14,147 bases of DNA from Granulosicoccus sp964498925 (GCA_964498925.1 CAZCKD010000083.1:1-14147); one strand, 5' to 3'. Counted from the stretch's first letter, positions 7,512 through 14,147 are shown. Made by a program: numbers and translations. Notes: a model not told the origin generated them from the sequence alone.

Positions 7512-9572
7512 ATGTTTGCTCTCCTGCGAAAATATCCAGTCGCGATCCTTTTCTCGGTGTTGCTTCATGGTGGGCTGGTTGCAGCTCTTATCTATCAGAT
7601 CAACAAAGAGCCTGAAACGCCCGGGATCGATCTGACTGGCGATGCACCGATTCAAGCGGTTGCCGTTAGCGAGGCTGATATTCAGGCTGAGGTTGAAAGA
7701 CTGCAAGCGCTGGAAGAACAACAGGCTCAACAAGCGCTTGAAGAACAACAGGCCTTGGAAGCCACGGTAACAGCGCTTGAAAATGCCAAGGAAGCGGCAG
7801 AAGACCGTTTACGTGAAGCAGAAGAACTCACCGAACAGCAACTGGCTGAGTCAGAGCAAGAGACTGCTCGTATTGAAGCCTTAAGGCAACAGGCACTTGA
7901 CCTGGAGCGTCAGCGAGAATTGCAGCGTGCAAAAGCTGAAACCGAACAAGCGCAGCTAGAAGCTTTACGTGAGCAGGAAGCCAATCTCACCGAACGGCAG
8001 ATACTAGAAAGAGAGTCTTCTTTAGAGCGTTTGCGACAAGAACGCCTGAGAGAAGAAGAACGTATCAGTTTGGCTCAGCAGCAGCTGGAGCGTGAGACGC
8101 GAAGAATCGAAGAAGCTCGCGATAAGGCCGACGATGAAAGAGAGCGTCTCAGTGAAGTTCAGCGTGAGGCAGAAGAAAGAACGCGCCAACTTCAGGAAGA
8201 AGCGCGCTTAGCCAATGAAGAAAAGGCTGCGGCGGCCGCCGAGAAAGCGAAACTTGAAGAAGAGGCTCGTATCGCTGAACAGGAAAAAGCACGTTTAGAA
8301 GAGCAAGCCCGCCAGGCGGAGCTTGAGAAATCTCGCCTCGAAGAAGAAGCCAGACTTGCTGAAATAGAGCGGGCGGAAGCCGAAGAAGAAACCCGCAAAG
8401 CGCAGGCAGAAAACGAACGTCTTGAACAGGAGCGTCGAGCTGCCGAAGAAGCTGAGCAACGAGCGCAGGCGGATAGAGCTCGCGCTGAAGCTGAGGCTGA
8501 ACGAGCTCGGCTTGAGCAGGAACTTGCAGCCGCTGAAGCTGAGAAAGAGAGACTTAGACAAGATGCTGAACGAGAGCAGGCCGCAGCAAACCTGGCGCGC
8601 CAGCAGGTTGAGGAAGCCCGCGCAGCAGAAGAAAAACGTCTTGCCGATGAGCTAGCGCGTTTAGAAGAAGAAAAACGCCAGGCTGAAGCGGCAAGGGAGT
8701 TACGCCTGGAAACTGAAAGACAGGAACTGGAAGCGGCGAGAGTGGCTGCCGAAGAGCGAGAAGCCGAGGAGCTTGCCATAGCCGAAGAACGTCGTTTAGC
8801 CGAGGAAGCTAGGGTCATCGAGCAGCAGCGGCTGGCGGATGAGGCAGCGGCGTTGGAAGCAGAGCGACTGGCTGAGCTAGAACGTGTACAAGAACAGACA
8901 AGACTGGCTGAGCAAGCCCGAATCGAGGAAGAAAATCGACTCGAAGAGGCGCGTGCGGAAGCGGCTCGCGTTGCTGAGCAGGAACGAATAGAAGCGGAAA
9001 GACGCGCTGCAGAAGAAGAGGCGCGAATCGAAGCTGAACGACAGGCTGAAGAGGCACGCCTAGAAGAAGAACGCAGGCAGGCAGAAGAAGCCCGGCTAGA
9101 GGAAGAGGCTCGTCTAGAAGAGCAACGTCGTCAGGAAGAACAAGCGCGCGTCGCTGAAGAGCAACGAAAAGCCGCCGAAGCTCAACGCGCAGAAGAGGCG
9201 CGACAAGCCGCTGAAAAAGCGGAGACCGAACGCTTGGCTGCGCTGGCAGCAGCAGAAAATACAAGGGCGGCACAACAACGACAGCGCGAGTTGGTGCGGT
9301 TGAGAACCCTCTATTTCAACTCCATTCGTCAACGGGTTGAGAGAAGCTGGCGAAAACCGCCGGGACTTCGCGGTCAGGTCAATTGCACGGTTAGCGTCGT
9401 GCAATCTGTCGTAGGTGAGGTGTTGACCGTTGTCGTGGATGTGTGTGAAGGAGGGAACTCTGCACTGAGGAAATCGGTCGAAAATGCAGTTCGTGCTGCG
9501 TCGCCATTACCTGCGGCTCCGGATCCGTCATTATTTGATCGTCGCGTCAGGTTCTATTTTCGCCCGAATTAG
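7512..9572 (+). CDS. tolA: TolA with an unusually long coiled-coil arm
   Basis: Links the TolQR motor to TolB and Pal across the periplasm. Domain I is a short cytoplasmic N-terminus and one TM helix (~10-30), containing S15 and H19 (FSVLLHG), which resembles the TolQR-contacting SHLS motif of E. coli TolA. Domain II runs from ~57 to ~595 and is continuous Glu/Arg/Gln/Ala-rich coiled coil. I find no Gly or Pro from residue 47 to 615 and no aromatic residue from 29 to 600. Domain III (~597-686) begins LRTLYFNSIRQRVERSW and has two cysteines, C625 and C645, positioned like the conserved disulfide of TolA-III. It ends RVRFYFRPN. Total length is 686 aa against 421 in E. coli, with all the extra length in domain II. 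The start is 3 nt after tolR with little Shine-Dalgarno, so it is probably coupled. Confidence 0.95.
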   Translation: MFALLRKYPVAILFSVLLHGGLVAALIYQINKEPETPGIDLTGDAPIQAVAVSEADIQAEVERLQALEEQQAQQALEEQQALEATVTALENAKEAAEDRLREAEELTEQQLAESEQETARIEALRQQALDLERQRELQRAKAETEQAQLEALREQEANLTERQILERESSLERLRQERLREEERISLAQQQLERETRRIEEARDKADDERERLSEVQREAEERTRQLQEEARLANEEKAAAAAEKAKLEEEARIAEQEKARLEEQARQAELEKSRLEEEARLAEIERAEAEEETRKAQAENERLEQERRAAEEAEQRAQADRARAEAEAERARLEQELAAAEAEKERLRQDAEREQAAANLARQQVEEARAAEEKRLADELARLEEEKRQAEAARELRLETERQELEAARVAAEEREAEELAIAEERRLAEEARVIEQQRLADEAAALEAERLAELERVQEQTRLAEQARIEEENRLEEARAEAARVAEQERIEAERRAAEEEARIEAERQAEEARLEEERRQAEEARLEEEARLEEQRRQEEQARVAEEQRKAAEAQRAEEARQAAEKAETERLAALAAAENTRAAQQRQRELVRLRTLYFNSIRQRVERSWRKPPGLRGQVNCTVSVVQSVVGEVLTVVVDVCEGGNSALRKSVENAVRAASPLPAAPDPSLFDRRVRFYFRPN

Positions 9573-9603
9573 CGTCGCGGCGTCATTAATCAGACGCAAA
9601 AAG

Positions 9604-9619
9604 TTTACGGTAAATTACC
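9604..9619. repeat. Overlapping palindromes in the tolA-tolB spacer
   Basis: TTTACGGTAAATTACC contains two perfect 11-nt palindromes sharing six bases: TTTAC-G-GTAAA (9604-9614) and GGTAA-A-TTACC (9609-9619). A looser dyad CACCT/AGGTG follows. The 130-nt spacer upstream of tolB is where E. coli has a second tol promoter, so an operator or promoter element is possible. I could not define -35 and -10 boxes convincingly. Confidence 0.3.
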
Positions 9620-9702
9620 ACCTGCACATTTAAGGTGAACCGTTTTAAGTCCTGATAGTTTAGGATTCGCTAATCGATCACAGGTTTTAGGACACTGAAG
9701 AC

Positions 9703-11013
9703 TTGTACCTCAAAGCGCACATAAAAGTTTGGACAATGTCGGTACTTCTGGTGCTCGGCAGCTTGGCCTTGCCCGCGCGGGCCGTCATCGAAATTGAGAT
9801 CACTCAGGGTGGTGAAAATGCCATTCCCATCGCTATCGTGCCTTTCGGTTGGCAGGGGCCGGGCAATGCTCCCGAGGATATCGCGGGTATCGTGACATCC
9901 GATCTTCAGCGCAGCGGCAATTTTTCTGCTTTGAACCGCGCTGATCTTGTTGCCAGACCGGTCAGTGGGGATGTGCCTAGATTTGCTAACTGGCGATTGT
10001 CTGGCGCTGACTTTCTGCTTATTGGTGCGATTAGACCTGATGGCACAGGCTATGTCGTCGAATTCCAATTGTTTGATGTTCTGCAACAGTCTTTATTATC
10101 CGGTTTTAGTTTTCAAGTCACCGATCAAACCCTGAGAAGTGCAGCCCACCAGATTTCAGACGAAGTGTACGAAGAAATACTAGGCATATCCGGTGCGTTC
10201 AACACGCAGATTGCGTTTGTTTCCGTGTCAGGTCAGGTAGGTGCCAGAACCTATAAGTTACAGCTTGCAGATGCCGACGGTGAGAATCCTCAGGCGATGC
10301 TGACATCTCCCCGACCGATACTGTCGCCTAAATGGGCGCCGGACGGAATTCGTATCGCTTATGTCTCTTTTGAGGACAGAACTCAATCTGCCATCTATGT
10401 GCAGAATCGCCAATTAGGCAGTCGCATCAAAGTGGTTTCCAGGCCCGGAATCAATGGCGCTCCCAGCTGGTCACCCGATGGCAAACGTCTGGCAGTAACC
10501 CTCTCTTATGAAGGCAGTGCAGACATCTACATTATTGAATTGGAATCGGGACGTTTACGTCGCATCACCGACAGCGCTGCTATCGATACTGAAGCCGTTT
10601 GGGTTGACGATGACACGTTGATATTCACCTCTGATAGAAGTGGTGGTCCGCAGCTGTATGAAGTTGCTGCTCGCGGTGGACGGGCTAAACGCATTACGTT
10701 TGAAGGTAACTATAATGCCAGCGCAACCGTTTCACCAGACGGTCAGAGTGTCGCGTTTGTGCACGGGGCAGGTACCGGTTTTCAAATCGGTGTTATCGAT
10801 AGGCCCAGTGGTTTATTCCAAACGCTGACTCAAGGAACACTGGACGAGTCGCCCAGCTTTTCTCCAAACGGTCAGATGATCATATTTGCCACGGAAAAAA
10901 ATGGACGAGGCACCTTAGGCGCTCTTTCACTCGATGGCAGTGTGTCGCAAAGTCTGACGCTTGACGATGGGGGTTCCGTTCGTGAACCTGCTTGGTCACC
11001 TTATTCCCAGTAG
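9703..11013 (+). CDS. tolB: Tol-Pal periplasmic beta-propeller TolB
   Basis: Periplasmic protein that binds Pal and is engaged by TolA. The chosen start is TTG at 9703, giving 436 residues with a proper signal peptide: lysines at 4 and 8, a hydrophobic core SVLLVLGSLAL, and cleavage likely after ALPARA (A27). The ATG at 9736 would leave no positive n-region, and a stop at 9688 rules out anything earlier. Domain D1 covers ~28-165 (IAIVPFGWQGPG, APEDIAGIVTSDLQRSG). The six-bladed propeller follows, with WD40/PD40-type repeats such as SPKWAPDGIRIAY, APSWSPDGKRLA, ATVSPDGQSVAF and PSFSPNGQMIIF, ending PAWSPYSQ. AGGA (9689-9692) lies 10 nt before the TTG. pal follows after 32 nt. Confidence 0.96.
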   Translation: MYLKAHIKVWTMSVLLVLGSLALPARAVIEIEITQGGENAIPIAIVPFGWQGPGNAPEDIAGIVTSDLQRSGNFSALNRADLVARPVSGDVPRFANWRLSGADFLLIGAIRPDGTGYVVEFQLFDVLQQSLLSGFSFQVTDQTLRSAAHQISDEVYEEILGISGAFNTQIAFVSVSGQVGARTYKLQLADADGENPQAMLTSPRPILSPKWAPDGIRIAYVSFEDRTQSAIYVQNRQLGSRIKVVSRPGINGAPSWSPDGKRLAVTLSYEGSADIYIIELESGRLRRITDSAAIDTEAVWVDDDTLIFTSDRSGGPQLYEVAARGGRAKRITFEGNYNASATVSPDGQSVAFVHGAGTGFQIGVIDRPSGLFQTLTQGTLDESPSFSPNGQMIIFATEKNGRGTLGALSLDGSVSQSLTLDDGGSVREPAWSPYSQ

Positions 11014-11032
11014 TCTTTATTTTCGAAAAACT

Positions 11033-11039
11033 AGAGAAG
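11033..11039 (+). promoter_or_regulatory. Shine-Dalgarno deciding the pal start
   Basis: AGAGAAG lies 6 nt before the ATG at 11046. It supports that start over the in-frame upstream ATG at 10992, which would lie inside tolB and place 18 extra residues before the lipoprotein signal. Confidence 0.6.
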
Positions 11040-11045
11040 TCACCC

Positions 11046-11585
11046 ATGAACAAAGTACAGTCTTTTTCAATACCGCTTTTCGCGTTGTTGTTAAGCGCCT
11101 GCAACACGGTACCCAGTGTGGATTCTCTGCCGCAAGACGTTGTTCCACTGAGTAATGACAGTGCCGTTGTCCGGCCTGTGACTATCGACGGGCTTCAGGA
11201 CTTTGAAGAAATAGACCCCACCTCTGTCGCTGGTAGAGCGCCCATCGAGCGCGTCATCTATTTTGACTACGATCAATCGGAACTTCGATCTGAGTTTCTG
11301 GATATTGTGGCTCAGCACGGGCGATTTCTAGCGCAGAACCCAGAGGGTACTGTCCGCCTGGAAGGTCACACCGATGAAAGAGGAACCCGCGAGTACAACA
11401 TCGCACTGGGAGAGGCCCGCGCAAAAACCATCGCCAGAATGTTGCAGCTGCAGGGTGTCAGCGTGTCGCAATCCAGAACGGTAAGTTATGGCGAAGAGCT
11501 GCCCGTTGATGATGCTCATAACAATGATGCATGGGCTAAGAACCGCCGCGTGAATATCATTTACGACACGCCTGTTCAAAACTAA
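11046..11585 (+). CDS. pal: Peptidoglycan-associated lipoprotein Pal
   Basis: Outer-membrane lipoprotein that grips peptidoglycan and is moved by TolB/TolA. The 179-aa precursor has a signal MNKVQSFSIPLFALLLSAC with lipobox LSAC, the acylated residue being Cys19. Residue 20 is Asn, not Asp, so no Lol-avoidance signal is present and outer-membrane sorting is expected. A ~45-residue linker leads to the OmpA-like domain (~67-175): YFDYDQSEL, then GHTDERGTREYNIALGEARA with D110 and R125 as the diaminopimelate-binding pair, and NRRVNI near the end. The gene sits between tolB and cpoB, and its TAA overlaps the cpoB ATG by 1 nt. Confidence 0.97.
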   Translation: MNKVQSFSIPLFALLLSACNTVPSVDSLPQDVVPLSNDSAVVRPVTIDGLQDFEEIDPTSVAGRAPIERVIYFDYDQSELRSEFLDIVAQHGRFLAQNPEGTVRLEGHTDERGTREYNIALGEARAKTIARMLQLQGVSVSQSRTVSYGEELPVDDAHNNDAWAKNRRVNIIYDTPVQN

Positions 11586-12541
11586 TGAAGGTCTGTTTGC
11601 ACAATTGCCGGGTAGCCGTATCGCTGGCGTGTTTTTCTTTGCTCTTGCCATCGGGGACAACATTTGCTCAGGAAAGAGCAACGCTTAGTACGTTGGATTC
11701 CAGAATCAGCCGAATCGAAAGGGTGTTGGATCAATCCTTATTAGAACAATTGCAGCGCGTCGATTCCCTGCAAGGCGAGATAAGAAAACTACGAGGAGAG
11801 ATCGAAAGTCTTAACAATGACATCGATACGCTCACCAAGCGTAATGCTGATTTATATGCCGATACCGATCGACGTGTTACCGATCTGGAAGAGTCACGAG
11901 ATTCGCTGGGTTTTCTGGACAGTGAAGGTGGCTTATCAGAAGGTGACTTGGGTGGTGGCGGTTTTCTCGATGAGACAGCTCCCATAGGATCCGGCGCTGC
12001 TCAAACTCCTGCGGCTGTAATTGTTCCTCAAGGCGGCGGTGCATCCTCTGGTTCCTCTTCGTCTCGTCCAGTTGCCTCGGTGCCCGCATCGAATTTATCG
12101 GCCTTTGGCAATGGTCCTAGACCACCGACTGGTGCGCTTCGAGACACCGCGACTCAGGCTGAGAAAGCGGGCTACACCCGCGCCTATGATTTACTCGTGA
12201 GAGGGCAGAATGAAAGTGCTGTCCGATCTTTCGATGAGTTTCTGGTTAGTTTCCCTGACGGACCGTTTTCTGACAATGCCTGGTACTGGCAGGGCGAGGC
12301 AATGTATGCCCAGCGCATCTTTGATGCAGCTCTTCGAAACTTCGGGGTTGTCATCAATTCGTTTCCTCAGAGCACGAAAGTACCCGATGCCCGTCTGAAA
12401 ATCGGTTTCGCTTTGTACGAACAGGGTCGATTTGGAGAGGCTAGAAATATCCTCACAGAGGTTCAAAATGACTATCCGGGTCGTTCAGCAGCAGTACTTG
12501 CGCGAAAGCGACTACAAAAAATGGACAGAGATGGTCAGTAG
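11585..12541 (+). CDS. cpoB: Cell division coordinator CpoB (YbgF)
   Basis: Periplasmic TPR protein that, in E. coli, links Tol-Pal to PBP1B and septal peptidoglycan synthesis. It has 318 residues. The signal peptide is likely cleaved after TTFA (A28) and is unusual in holding three cysteines (C4, C8, C16). A coiled-coil trimerisation segment spans ~35-105. A Gly/Ser/Pro-rich linker of about 80 residues (~108-187) precedes the TPR-like repeats (~193-226, 230-263, 267-300) with typical YDLLVRGQNESAVRSFDEFL and WYWQGEAMYAQ. E. coli YbgF is about 263 aa; the extra length is mainly the linker. The ATG shares one base with the pal stop (TAATG) and has no strong Shine-Dalgarno, so re-initiation is likely. 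It is probably the last gene of the operon. Confidence 0.93.
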   Translation: MKVCLHNCRVAVSLACFSLLLPSGTTFAQERATLSTLDSRISRIERVLDQSLLEQLQRVDSLQGEIRKLRGEIESLNNDIDTLTKRNADLYADTDRRVTDLEESRDSLGFLDSEGGLSEGDLGGGGFLDETAPIGSGAAQTPAAVIVPQGGGASSGSSSSRPVASVPASNLSAFGNGPRPPTGALRDTATQAEKAGYTRAYDLLVRGQNESAVRSFDEFLVSFPDGPFSDNAWYWQGEAMYAQRIFDAALRNFGVVINSFPQSTKVPDARLKIGFALYEQGRFGEARNILTEVQNDYPGRSAAVLARKRLQKMDRDGQ

Positions 12542-12691
12542 ATCGCATTCAGTGATGTAAAGTACCCACTATTGATTCCTAATGGGGTATCATTCGCGCT
12601 CGGTGTTGCGCTGATGCCTTAGGTGTGTCGGCTTCAAGTATTTCAATACCGACATAACTGCACTTTTCAGAGTGCATGCGGTAGGTCCCGG
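12542..12691 (+). other. cpoB to tRNA-Lys spacer with two small dyads
   Basis: This 150-nt stretch has no credible gene. It holds a dyad TGTCGG/CCGACA (12626-12631 and 12649-12654, 17-nt loop) and a perfect hairpin TGCACT-TTTCAG-AGTGCA (12659-12676) ending 15 nt before the tRNA. Neither is followed by a T-run, so I do not call an intrinsic terminator for the tol operon. A weak -10-like CATAAC (12653-12658) could serve the tRNA, but no good -35 accompanies it. The second hairpin could lie in the precursor 5' leader. Confidence 0.35.
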
Positions 12692-12767
12692 GGGGCGTTA
12701 GCTCAGTTGGTAGAGCATCTGACTTTTAATCAGGTGGTCATAGGTTCGAATCCTATACGCCCCACCA
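12692..12767 (+). tRNA. tRNA-Lys (anticodon UUU)
   Basis: A 76-nt cloverleaf. The acceptor GGGGCGT pairs with ACGCCCC (12757-12763). The D-arm is GCTC-AGTTGGTAGA-GC. The anticodon stem TCTGA/TCAGG encloses loop CTTTTAA with anticodon TTT at 12725-12727. The T-arm is ATAGG-TTCGAAT-CCTAT. Discriminator A is followed by an encoded CCA (12765-12767). It reads AAA and AAG lysine codons. A lysine tRNA after cpoB is also found in E. coli (lysT cluster); here only one tRNA is present before the next gene. Confidence 0.97.
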
Positions 12768-13049
12768 TTTCCGCGTTACAGTTATCCCCCCATTTGGCAG
12801 GCACAGGTTTCTTTGAGACGTGTGTTGCTTATTCGGCCCCCTCATTAGCCTATCGACCAGCCTAAATGCATTTTATTGGGCATGAAAGTGCGTTTGCAGC
12901 CGCAATGCATCGTGTATTTCACACTTTTTCAGTAACCTAACTGTTCTTCCATTGGCTGCAGATTCACCTGTTACCGCCGACCTCTTGAGTGTGACCGTTT
13001 TTCGTTTCAGGCGAAAAGCGAACTATTCACCTCACGGGTTCAGGTACTC
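12768..13049 (+). other. Spacer between tRNA-Lys and the DUF4347 gene
   Basis: This 282-nt non-coding stretch contains an imperfect 23-nt dyad at 12802-12824 (CACA...TGTG, 8 of 10 Watson-Crick pairs plus one G-U, TTT loop), possibly a weak tRNA terminator. Two ATGCAT palindromes lie at 12866-12871 and 12905-12910. A further hairpin close to the next start is listed separately. No confident promoter was found. No copy of the tRNA 3' end, integrase or insertion-sequence end is visible. Confidence 0.4.
12996..13020 (+). other. Hairpin in the 5' region of the DUF4347 gene
   Basis: CGTTTTTCG (12996-13004) pairs with CGAAAAGCG (13012-13020) over 9 bp including one G-U, with a 7-nt loop TTTCAGG. 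It ends 29 nt before the ATG at 13050. It lacks a trailing T-run, so it is not a typical terminator. A 5' UTR structure or regulator half-sites are both possible. Confidence 0.35.
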
Positions 13050-14147
13050 ATGGCCAATAGGCGGCAGGGTCAACAAGCTGAAGATGGACACTACGGGCGT
13101 CGTTTGCCTGTGGTGGAGGTGCTTGAGCCGCGGGTTCTTTATTCTGCAGACTCTGTAGCCAGTATTTTGCCGCTCCTACTTCCCGATGAAGTAGAAGAAG
13201 CGCCGACGTTGCATAGCTCAACGTTGCTGGCAACTGATAGCTTGGCCGGCGAGCAGAACTTGGGCGGATCTACCGATTCCTCTGAAGGTATCAAGCATCT
13301 TGTTTTCCTGGATGCATCGGTGCCGGAATTTGAGGCGGTGCATGCGGCCCTTTTGCAAGAATTTGTCGATGTTGTCGTAGTGCACGCTGATGAGGACGGA
13401 ATCGATGTTGTCAGTGAGACATTGCAGAATCACAGTGGCTTGGAGTCAATTCAGATTGTGTCTCACGGCGCCAGCGGGAAGCTGTTGCTGGGATCTGATG
13501 TTATCGACGAAGAGGCTCTAGATAAAGAACAAACGGCTATCGCGAAATGGTCAGAGGCACTGGTTGCAGGCGGTGACATTCTGTTGCTGGGATGCGATAT
13601 CGCCGGTGGTGATGATGGTATTCGTTTTATCGATAAGCTAGCCGAGTTTTCCAACGCTGATATTGCTGCGAGTGATGACTTAACTGGACACACTAGCTTG
13701 AAAGGTGATTGGGAGCTTGAATACAGTCAAGGAGATATCAACGTCGATGTCTTATTGAGTGACGATTCGTTACAGAGCTGGACTCACACCTTGGGTGAAA
13801 TTCAAGTTAATACGTTTGAAGACAAATTTTCTGACGAAATCCTAGACACTATTGGTGTTGGAACCTTAGTGTCGTATCAAGTTTCAAGAGATTTTGAAGT
13901 TTCTCTAAGGGAAGCCATATACGTTGCGCAAAATTTCCCTGATGTGGATACCATCAAATTGCCGGCAGGTACGTACACGCTGGATCTACCTCCTAGTGCC
14001 GTGGACGCAAAGACAGGTGATTTGAATGTTTCGTATGACACGATAATAGAAGGTCTGGATGATAAACCGGCACCTGTTATTATCAATCAAAATGTTAGCG
14101 GCAATCGTATTTTTACCGCCGATGGTGGAACACTCAAATTAATCAAC
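13050..14147 (+). CDS. DUF4347 surface/secreted protein with LEPR motif, 3'-truncated
   Basis: The frame is open from ATG 13050 to the window end: 366 residues, C-terminus outside. No other start codon exists between the upstream stop at 12933 and this ATG; AGGT (13042-13045) is a weak ribosome site. The N-terminus is polar and basic with no Sec signal, but residues 25-34 read LEPRVLYSAD, an LEPR-XLL-type motif known from large exported proteins. Residues ~82-247 form a DUF4347 domain: HLVFLDASV, IQIVSHGASG (His139), DILLLGCDIAGG (Cys182), DIAASDDLTG and GDWELEY. From ~284 SLREAIYVAQNFPDVDTI and LPAGTYTL resemble the CSLREA entry segment of right-handed beta-helix proteins, here with Val in place of Cys. 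Family members are often very large, with repeats and type I secretion signals; that is expected but not visible here. Exact function unknown. Confidence 0.88.
   Translation, partial: MANRRQGQQAEDGHYGRRLPVVEVLEPRVLYSADSVASILPLLLPDEVEEAPTLHSSTLLATDSLAGEQNLGGSTDSSEGIKHLVFLDASVPEFEAVHAALLQEFVDVVVVHADEDGIDVVSETLQNHSGLESIQIVSHGASGKLLLGSDVIDEEALDKEQTAIAKWSEALVAGGDILLLGCDIAGGDDGIRFIDKLAEFSNADIAASDDLTGHTSLKGDWELEYSQGDINVDVLLSDDSLQSWTHTLGEIQVNTFEDKFSDEILDTIGVGTLVSYQVSRDFEVSLREAIYVAQNFPDVDTIKLPAGTYTLDLPPSAVDAKTGDLNVSYDTIIEGLDDKPAPVIINQNVSGNRIFTADGGTLKLIN

Noticed and set aside
7185..7748. 187-residue minus-strand frame across tolR/tolA
   Set aside because: Overlaps the conserved tolR and the tolA start, no recognisable motif; a shadow frame.
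8192..8818. Long minus-strand reading frames opposite tolA (8192-8818, 8295-8561, 8815-9273)
   Set aside because: They are the complement of repeated GAA/GAG/GCx/CGx codons, giving Ser/Ala/Leu-rich low-complexity products without domains; tolA explains the region.
7680..9300. Repeat-rich tolA stretch as a CRISPR array or tandem-repeat locus
   Set aside because: The repeats are codon-level, irregular and in frame, with no constant repeat-spacer pattern; they encode coiled coil.
11585..11680. CpoB as a lipoprotein because of Cys16 in its signal peptide
   Set aside because: The residues before Cys16 (VSLA) lack the Leu at -3, the hydrophobic core would be too short, and a good signal peptidase I site follows at TTFA-Q.
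12623..12865. 80-residue frame spanning the tRNA-Lys gene
   Set aside because: It reads straight through a well-formed tRNA; the ALAQLVEHLTFNQVVIGSNP-like peptide is the typical translation of tRNA sequence.
12952..13158. 68-residue + strand frame before the DUF4347 gene
   Set aside because: Overlaps the LEPR-bearing N-terminus in another frame and shows no motif or ribosome site.
13050..14147. A toxin-antitoxin, phage or defence system at the right edge
   Set aside because: No integrase, transposase, nuclease or antitoxin-like gene is visible; the only gene there is the DUF4347 protein.

Overview
The window comes from the chromosome of a gammaproteobacterium. It carries the syntenic block aspS - nudB - (alpha/beta hydrolase) - yebC - ruvC - ruvA - ruvB - ybgC - tolQ - tolR - tolA - tolB - pal - cpoB - tRNA-Lys, all on the + strand. 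This order matches what is known from Pseudomonas (aspS to cpoB), and E. coli also has nudB beside aspS and a lysine tRNA after cpoB. Base composition is moderate and I cannot name the genus. The LEPR/DUF4347 surface protein at the right edge suggests a free-living, probably aquatic, member (inference).

Positions 1-2739 hold translation and nucleotide metabolism. The 3' part of aspS is followed by nudB, which overlaps it by 8 nt, and then by an alpha/beta hydrolase whose GTG start lies just past the nudB stop. Positions 2821-5776 hold yebC and the Holliday-junction genes ruvC, ruvA and ruvB. yebC/ruvC and ruvC/ruvA overlap by a few bases, so these are very probably co-translated.

Positions 5922-12541 are a complete Tol-Pal locus. 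TolQ, TolR and TolA form the inner-membrane motor and periplasm-spanning arm. TolB is the periplasmic propeller, Pal the peptidoglycan-binding outer-membrane lipoprotein, and CpoB the TPR coordinator. YbgC is the thioesterase that usually leads the operon. The system uses the proton motive force to constrict the outer membrane at division. The notable deviation is TolA: 686 residues, with an unbroken Glu/Arg/Gln/Ala-rich stretch of 569 residues that has no Gly or Pro.

Positions 12542-13049 are mostly non-coding and hold one tRNA-Lys(UUU) with an encoded CCA, plus several small dyads. From 13050 to the right edge runs the N-terminal 366 residues of what is probably a very large surface or secreted protein. 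It has no Sec signal but shows an LEPR-type motif, then a DUF4347 domain with SHG and GCD signatures, then the start of a probable right-handed beta-helix (SLREAI...LPAGTYTL). This is the least understood gene in the window and the best candidate for new biology.
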